From the NCBI GenBank assembly GCA_949538655.1, contig CATISE010000210.1, forward strand, positions 1 through 24,615: a stretch of DNA of 24,615 nucleotides. Reading direction: 5' to 3'. A model generated the notes under the pieces. The model was given only the letters and a program-made list of their open reading frames with translations. It was not told the DNA's origin and made no database searches. A program made the position numbers and the translations under genes. The DNA is from Marine Group II euryarchaeote MED-G33. Its GTDB lineage: Archaea; Thermoplasmatota; Poseidoniia; Poseidoniales; Thalassarchaeaceae. This document shows, one piece after another, positions 21,017 to 24,615 of this stretch. Every line of letters starts with the position of its first letter. Positions within the stretch are counted from its first letter, which is position 1.

Positions 21017-22515
21017 GCGGCAAGATTCGGGACTACTTGTTCTACGATTCTGCCACCAGCGTTTGCTCAGACTGTCTGCGTAGGGCTGAGGGGAAAATCA
21101 TCATCCAGGAAAAAAATGTCTACATGGATAAGCTCTGTTATTCCTGTGGGAAACGGGAGAAAGTATTGCTCTCCGATGATGCAGACTATTATCGACGATG
21201 TCGAGAGGTATATGTCAAACCCAGTGAAATGCCCGAAAAATGGAATACACCGATGAAGTATGGATGCCCCTACGACTGTGGACTTTGCCCATCTCACGAA
21301 CAACATTCTTGTCTGACATTGATTGAAGTGACAGATCATTGCAATCTCAAGTGCCCTATTTGCTATGCGGGCAGTGGACCGGAGCGCAAGGAAGATTACC
21401 GTTCATTGGAACATATCATCCAGATGTTGGATGCCGTGGTTGAAAATGAGCTGGAGCCAGATGTGATTCAAATTTCAGGAGGTGAACCAACTCTTCATCC
21501 AAATTTCTTCGAGATTCTCGATGCGGTTCGTGAACGTCCGGTTCAACACTTGATGGTCAACACAAATGGAATCCGCATCGCCAATGAGCCCGAATTCGCC
21601 GCGAGACTGGCTGAATACAAACCCGGCTTCGAATTGTACCTACAGTTCGACAGTCTAGAGAGAGAACCATTGATGCGCCTTCGTGGTGCTGATCTTCGGG
21701 ATGTTCGACGTAAAGCATTGGAAAATCTTGAGGCTCACAATGTCTCAACTACGCTCGTCGTCACTTTACAAAAGGGTTTGAATGACCATGAAATTGGTGA
21801 AATCATCGAGCATGCGCTCTCCTGGAATTGTGTTCGTGGTGTCACCTTCCAACCAATTCAGGAAGCGGGTCGACACGATGACTACGACGTTTCTAAGGAT
21901 CGGCTGACACTTTCCGAGGTTCGACGGATGATTGGGGAACAATCTGACACCTTCGAGGTTGAAGACATGCTTCCAGTTCCTTGTCACCCCGATTCCATCG
22001 CCATGGCCTATGCCCTTAGGATGGGTGGAACCACCGTTCCCCTCACACGTCATATCGATGATGAAACCCTTCTTGCAGGTCCACGTTCAACCATTCAATT
22101 TGAGCAAGATCAGGAATTGAAAGCCAAAGTACTGAGTTTACTTTCAACCGCACACAGCCCTGATTCAGCCGGACATTCTCTGGCACAATTGTTGTGCTGT
22201 CTACCCGAACTTGAGATGCCAACCCAATTCTCTTACGACAATGTATTCCGTATCATCATCATGGATTTCATCGACGCTCACTCATTCGATTTGCGTAGCG
22301 TGAAGAAAACTTGTGTACATATTGTCAGCCCAGACCTCCGTTTGATTCCCTTCGACACCTACAACATGTTCTATCGAGGGGAATTGGAAGAGACAGTTCT
22401 CGAACCAATACGTCGAGAGCTTGCACTTGCGGGCATGGCACTTTTAACGCCGAAAGAGAAGCGTAATTTGATTGGGAACTTACCCATGGCACAAGGAGAG
22501 GTCGCCGATGAGTGA
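21013..22515 (+). CDS. Radical SAM protein of the MJ0619/tetraether synthase (Tes) type
   Basis: 500 residues. The core radical SAM cluster motif is CNLKCPICYAG (C110, C114, C117), followed by QISGGEPTLHPNF (GGE SAM-binding) and HLMVNTNGIR. Ahead of it lies a cysteine-rich N-terminal module: C18/C21, C42/C45, and GCPYDCGLCPSH (C85, C89, C92). This arrangement is characteristic of the family that includes MJ0619 and the archaeal Tes enzymes, which join isoprenoid chains of archaeol into macrocyclic or tetraether lipids. A C-terminal region (about 370-480) with CC and further Cys completes the length. Overlap with lgt upstream and with a membrane protein downstream puts it in a membrane/lipid context. 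I am confident of the family; Tes activity rather than another C-C bond or methyl-transfer role is an inference. Confidence 0.85.
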   Translation: MSGKIRDYLFYDSATSVCSDCLRRAEGKIIIQEKNVYMDKLCYSCGKREKVLLSDDADYYRRCREVYVKPSEMPEKWNTPMKYGCPYDCGLCPSHEQHSCLTLIEVTDHCNLKCPICYAGSGPERKEDYRSLEHIIQMLDAVVENELEPDVIQISGGEPTLHPNFFEILDAVRERPVQHLMVNTNGIRIANEPEFAARLAEYKPGFELYLQFDSLEREPLMRLRGADLRDVRRKALENLEAHNVSTTLVVTLQKGLNDHEIGEIIEHALSWNCVRGVTFQPIQEAGRHDDYDVSKDRLTLSEVRRMIGEQSDTFEVEDMLPVPCHPDSIAMAYALRMGGTTVPLTRHIDDETLLAGPRSTIQFEQDQELKAKVLSLLSTAHSPDSAGHSLAQLLCCLPELEMPTQFSYDNVFRIIIMDFIDAHSFDLRSVKKTCVHIVSPDLRLIPFDTYNMFYRGELEETVLEPIRRELALAGMALLTPKEKRNLIGNLPMAQGEVADE

Positions 22516-23593
22516 TGAGTATGAACCAGACACTCCGATCATGTCTGTTGAAACTCCGAGTTTGACAGGAACTCCCACAGTACTGACTGGTTCTGAAGCA
22601 TCTCCGTCTACTCCAGATGGTTCTGGTGAATACAATTTCATCACGGGGCCAGATGGTCAAACCTACGCTGTGATGAAGGAACCATTCGTTTGGAAGAAGT
22701 TCTTCATTGGTCTCGGAATACCCCTTTTCTTGATGATCATTCCAATCATCCTCGCAAGTATTGCGGAAGGGATGGACCCCTGGGACGATGAGTACGAAAA
22801 CGAAAAAATCGATTTGCAATTGGTCAATGGCACTACTTACGCAACGGATTACAATCTCGGGGCCGATAAGGAACTCGAATGGTGTTGGTTTGGTGAATCA
22901 GGCGGACAATCTGGAGATGACTGGTATTATTGTGAACCCACCAACGAATCTTCGTTGACCATATTTGCCATTGAAGAGCAATCATTTTCTCTGTTCCGCG
23001 GGAATGGCACATCCTATTATGCGAATTTTACCCTGGAATCTAATCAGTCAATTGATGGCTGCGATATTCGAGTATCGGGTAATGGTTGGGTGTTTTGTAA
23101 AGCCCATCAAACGCCGTCAAGTCATTTACACATCATTGAGGAGACATATTACAATGGCGACTATAGTTCCGACGAAGTTGGCCAATGGAATGGTACATCA
23201 GGTTTGGTTGAATTTGACAATGGAGTGGACCACGGCTCGCAAGTTCCGATGACAATCTATGCGCGTGGTGAGGTCGGTCATTGGACTGAAGATGAAGGCG
23301 TATTCTATTTCGATAGTGGAGATGACCATGGTTCTTCTATCGAAATTAATATTGAAACACGCGATATCGACTCCTACGAAGAGGCTGAAAATACTCAAAA
23401 TACAATCGATGTATTGCTTGGAATTTCGTGGATCATCTGCCTGGCTGCACCCCTTCTATCGATTGTAATGATGGTTTACGGATTTGCTGTGAGCGGAGCG
23501 AAAGCAATGGGTGTTGGTGCAACGGTCGCTCTCGTATCGTACCCCATCATCGGATTCTTTGGCTGTATCGCCGTCATGGCCGGTGGCTGGTGA
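22508..23593 (+). CDS. Membrane protein with duplicated extracellular repeats (hypothetical)
   Basis: 361 residues from the ATG that overlaps the radical SAM stop by 8 bases, with an aaggagaggt ribosome-binding site. Topology: about 60 Thr/Ser/Pro-rich N-terminal residues, a membrane helix (KKFFIGLGIPLFLMIIPIIL), a long acidic Asn/Gly/Ser-rich domain, and two C-terminal helices (LLGISWIICLAAPLLSIVMM and VALVSYPIIGFFGCIAVMAG). The outer domain holds two kinds of duplication. One is a Cys pair unit (EWCWFGE...DDWYYC and DGCDIRV...NGWVFC). The other is a unit containing VGxW...FDxGxDHGS, present twice (about 212-240 and 250-280). Several NxS/T sequons suggest glycosylation. No family recognised. 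Position in the lgt-radical SAM unit hints at a cell-envelope role. Confidence 0.8.
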   Translation: MSDEYEPDTPIMSVETPSLTGTPTVLTGSEASPSTPDGSGEYNFITGPDGQTYAVMKEPFVWKKFFIGLGIPLFLMIIPIILASIAEGMDPWDDEYENEKIDLQLVNGTTYATDYNLGADKELEWCWFGESGGQSGDDWYYCEPTNESSLTIFAIEEQSFSLFRGNGTSYYANFTLESNQSIDGCDIRVSGNGWVFCKAHQTPSSHLHIIEETYYNGDYSSDEVGQWNGTSGLVEFDNGVDHGSQVPMTIYARGEVGHWTEDEGVFYFDSGDDHGSSIEINIETRDIDSYEEAENTQNTIDVLLGISWIICLAAPLLSIVMMVYGFAVSGAKAMGVGATVALVSYPIIGFFGCIAVMAGGW

Positions 23594-23603
23594 ACCAAAT
23601 TTC

Positions 23604-23617
23604 GACATTTTTTTGTC
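23604..23617 (+). terminator. T-run terminator candidate
   Basis: Seven T residues (23608-23614), flanked by gaca and tgtc, lie shortly after the stop of the repeat membrane protein. The short stem is weak, but the T tract fits archaeal termination. Confidence 0.45.
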
Positions 23618-23660
23618 ATCTATGTCCGCAGTGTTCATAGACGAATTTCGGTGAGGGCCA

Positions 23661-23679
23661 TCTGAATCACAGATTCAGA
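23661..23679 (+). promoter_or_regulatory. Palindromic element before the aquaporin start
   Basis: Perfect 8-bp inverted repeat tctgaatc-aca-gattcaga ending 9 bases before the ATG at 23689. It could be a dimeric-regulator operator or a 5'-UTR hairpin. The gagatgatc just after it resembles a Shine-Dalgarno (gaggtgatc with one change) and overlaps the right arm by one to two bases, so folding might limit ribosome access. Confidence 0.5.
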
Positions 23680-23688
23680 GATGATCAC

Positions 23689-24357
23689 ATGTGCAAAGAA
23701 ACAGAAGCCAAGTTGTATGCTGAAGGAATCGCTACGTTCGCCTTGACGTTCGTCGGAGCAGGAGCCATTTGGGTATCGGGGGGGGATTTGTTGACCGTGG
23801 CTGTAGCGCATGGAATGATTCTTTCAGTCATGGTGACGGCAACGATGAATATCTCTGGAGGCCACATCAATCCAGCCATCACGATTGGATTCATGGCGAC
23901 CAAGAGAATTGATTCTAAACTCGGTATGAAGTACATCGCAGCCCAACTGGCTGGTGCCTTACTTGCAGGTGGCATTCTATATTCCATCGGTGCGGGTGGC
24001 GTGGGTACGCCTGCTCCAGGTGATACGATTATCGAAGTGAGTACTCAGCAAGCGATTTTGATTGAAGCGATCCTCACCTTCCTTCTCATGACGGTGATCA
24101 TGGGCACTGCGGTCGATGACCGTGCTCCAGCGGGAATTGCCGGATTCGGTATTGGTCTGGTGGTCATGGCAGACATCCTCATGGGTGGTCCACTCACTGG
24201 CGCGGCAATGAATCCAGCTCGCTGGGCTGGTGTCTGGGTCTTTGGTGACATGGAGAATAATATCGATCTCATCATCTACACAGTGGGTCCAATTATGGGT
24301 GCCTTACTCGGTGTCCTATTGTGGGACAAGATGACACCCGGTGAAGAATCGGAATGA
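23689..24357 (+). CDS. Aquaporin / MIP-family channel
   Basis: 222 residues with six membrane helices and two half-helix loops. Both pore signatures are intact: SGGHINPAITIG (N61-A63) and GAAMNPARWAG (N175-A177, with selectivity-filter R178). It should pass water or small neutral solutes across the cytoplasmic membrane; sequence alone does not let me choose between water and glycerol. It starts MCKETEAKLYAEGIATF; the short N-terminus leads directly into helix 1, as usual for the family. The 95-base gap before it contains a T-run and a palindrome, so it probably has its own regulation. It resembles the NPA-less protein at 19545-20150 and is the functional reference for that paralogue. Confidence 0.93.
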   Translation: MCKETEAKLYAEGIATFALTFVGAGAIWVSGGDLLTVAVAHGMILSVMVTATMNISGGHINPAITIGFMATKRIDSKLGMKYIAAQLAGALLAGGILYSIGAGGVGTPAPGDTIIEVSTQQAILIEAILTFLLMTVIMGTAVDDRAPAGIAGFGIGLVVMADILMGGPLTGAAMNPARWAGVWVFGDMENNIDLIIYTVGPIMGALLGVLLWDKMTPGEESE

Positions 24358-24416
24358 TTCACCATTGCAGATACTTGCAAAGGAAGAACCATATCCTGAT
24401 ATTGCAACGCAATAGT

Positions 24417-24615
24417 ATGGTCACCAAGGAACACAAACCATGGGCTCAGAGGAGCAGAGCAAAATCTTTCTATGGAAATCCTAAGGCCGAATTTCCCTAT
24501 CCGCTGAGTAGAAGTAAACTTGAGAACTCATTCAGATGCCCACGCTGTTTTTGGATTGATCGTGTTGCAGGAATGGCTTTCAGTGACATGGTTAGAATGA
24601 ATCTTAACCTGCAGA
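24417..24615 (+). CDS. Probable PD-(D/E)XK-type nuclease, N-terminal fragment
   Basis: The frame runs open from the ATG at 24417 off the right edge (66 residues visible). It starts MVTKEHKPWAQRSRAK and contains FPYPLSRSKLENSFRCPRCFWIDRV, then MNLNLQ. The run SxSKLExFxxCPRCFxxDR near the N-terminus is typical of a RecB/Cas4-like PD-(D/E)XK nuclease family, whose catalytic residues would lie beyond the window. No Shine-Dalgarno is seen. An atatcc about 26 bases upstream might serve a leaderless transcript. The preceding 59 bases contain several TTGC/GCAA short palindromes but no gene. Family assignment rests on this short segment. Confidence 0.6.
   Translation, partial: MVTKEHKPWAQRSRAKSFYGNPKAEFPYPLSRSKLENSFRCPRCFWIDRVAGMAFSDMVRMNLNLQ

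Noticed and set aside
24362..24416. TTGC/GCAA repeats before the nuclease fragment as an operator or small CRISPR-like repeat
   Set aside because: Stems of only 4-5 bp with irregular spacing; chance is sufficient, and no repeat-spacer pattern occurs anywhere in the window.

Overview
The window looks like a piece of an uncultured euryarchaeal genome, most plausibly marine (Marine Group II/Poseidoniales-like). That placement is an inference. The information-processing genes are archaeal: PCNA sliding clamp, transcription factor S, Nop5 with fibrillarin, and a divergent TBP-fold protein. They sit among genes of bacterial character: FabI-type enoyl reductase, a type I fatty-acid/polyketide megasynthase, Fpg DNA glycosylase and Lgt. 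Genes are tightly packed, with ATGA/TGATG overlaps and several clear Shine-Dalgarno sites.

Layout. (1) Bases 3-11454, plus strand: a partial unknown gene, a TBP-like protein and a TatD-type hydrolase, then a three-gene lipid cassette. The cassette is FabI-like enoyl-ACP reductase, a 2650-residue KS-AT-ACP-KS-ACP-KR-DH megasynthase, and an Sfp-type phosphopantetheinyl transferase. (2) 11460-11797: a short minus-strand two-helix membrane ORF facing the cassette, and tRNA-Gly(TCC). (3) 11821-14524, plus: an ABC exporter and a formylglycine-generating-enzyme-like membrane protein. (4) 14521-16807, minus: tfs, pcn and a family 2 glycosyltransferase. (5) 16806-19377, plus: nop5, fibrillarin and fpg, overlapping head to tail. 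(6) 19487-20228: a monocistronic unit with TATA box, an NPA-less aquaporin-fold protein and a strong hairpin/T-run terminator. (7) 20276-23593, plus: lgt, a Tes/MJ0619-type radical SAM protein and a repeat-containing membrane protein, overlapping. (8) 23689-24615, plus: a canonical aquaporin and the start of a probable PD-(D/E)XK nuclease.

The most striking content is the cassette at 1902-11454. The megasynthase supplies malonyl loading, condensation, ketoreduction and dehydration. FabI would supply enoyl reduction in trans, and the PPTase would charge the carrier domain. Together they encode a complete fatty-acyl elongation cycle in a lineage whose membranes are normally isoprenoid. Neither ACP-like domain has the usual pantetheine serine in its usual place: the better one reads GIDT and the first reads GLTES. 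How the carrier is primed is therefore the central open question. The lgt/radical-SAM pair gives the window a second lipid locus (lipoprotein anchoring and possible tetraether formation).
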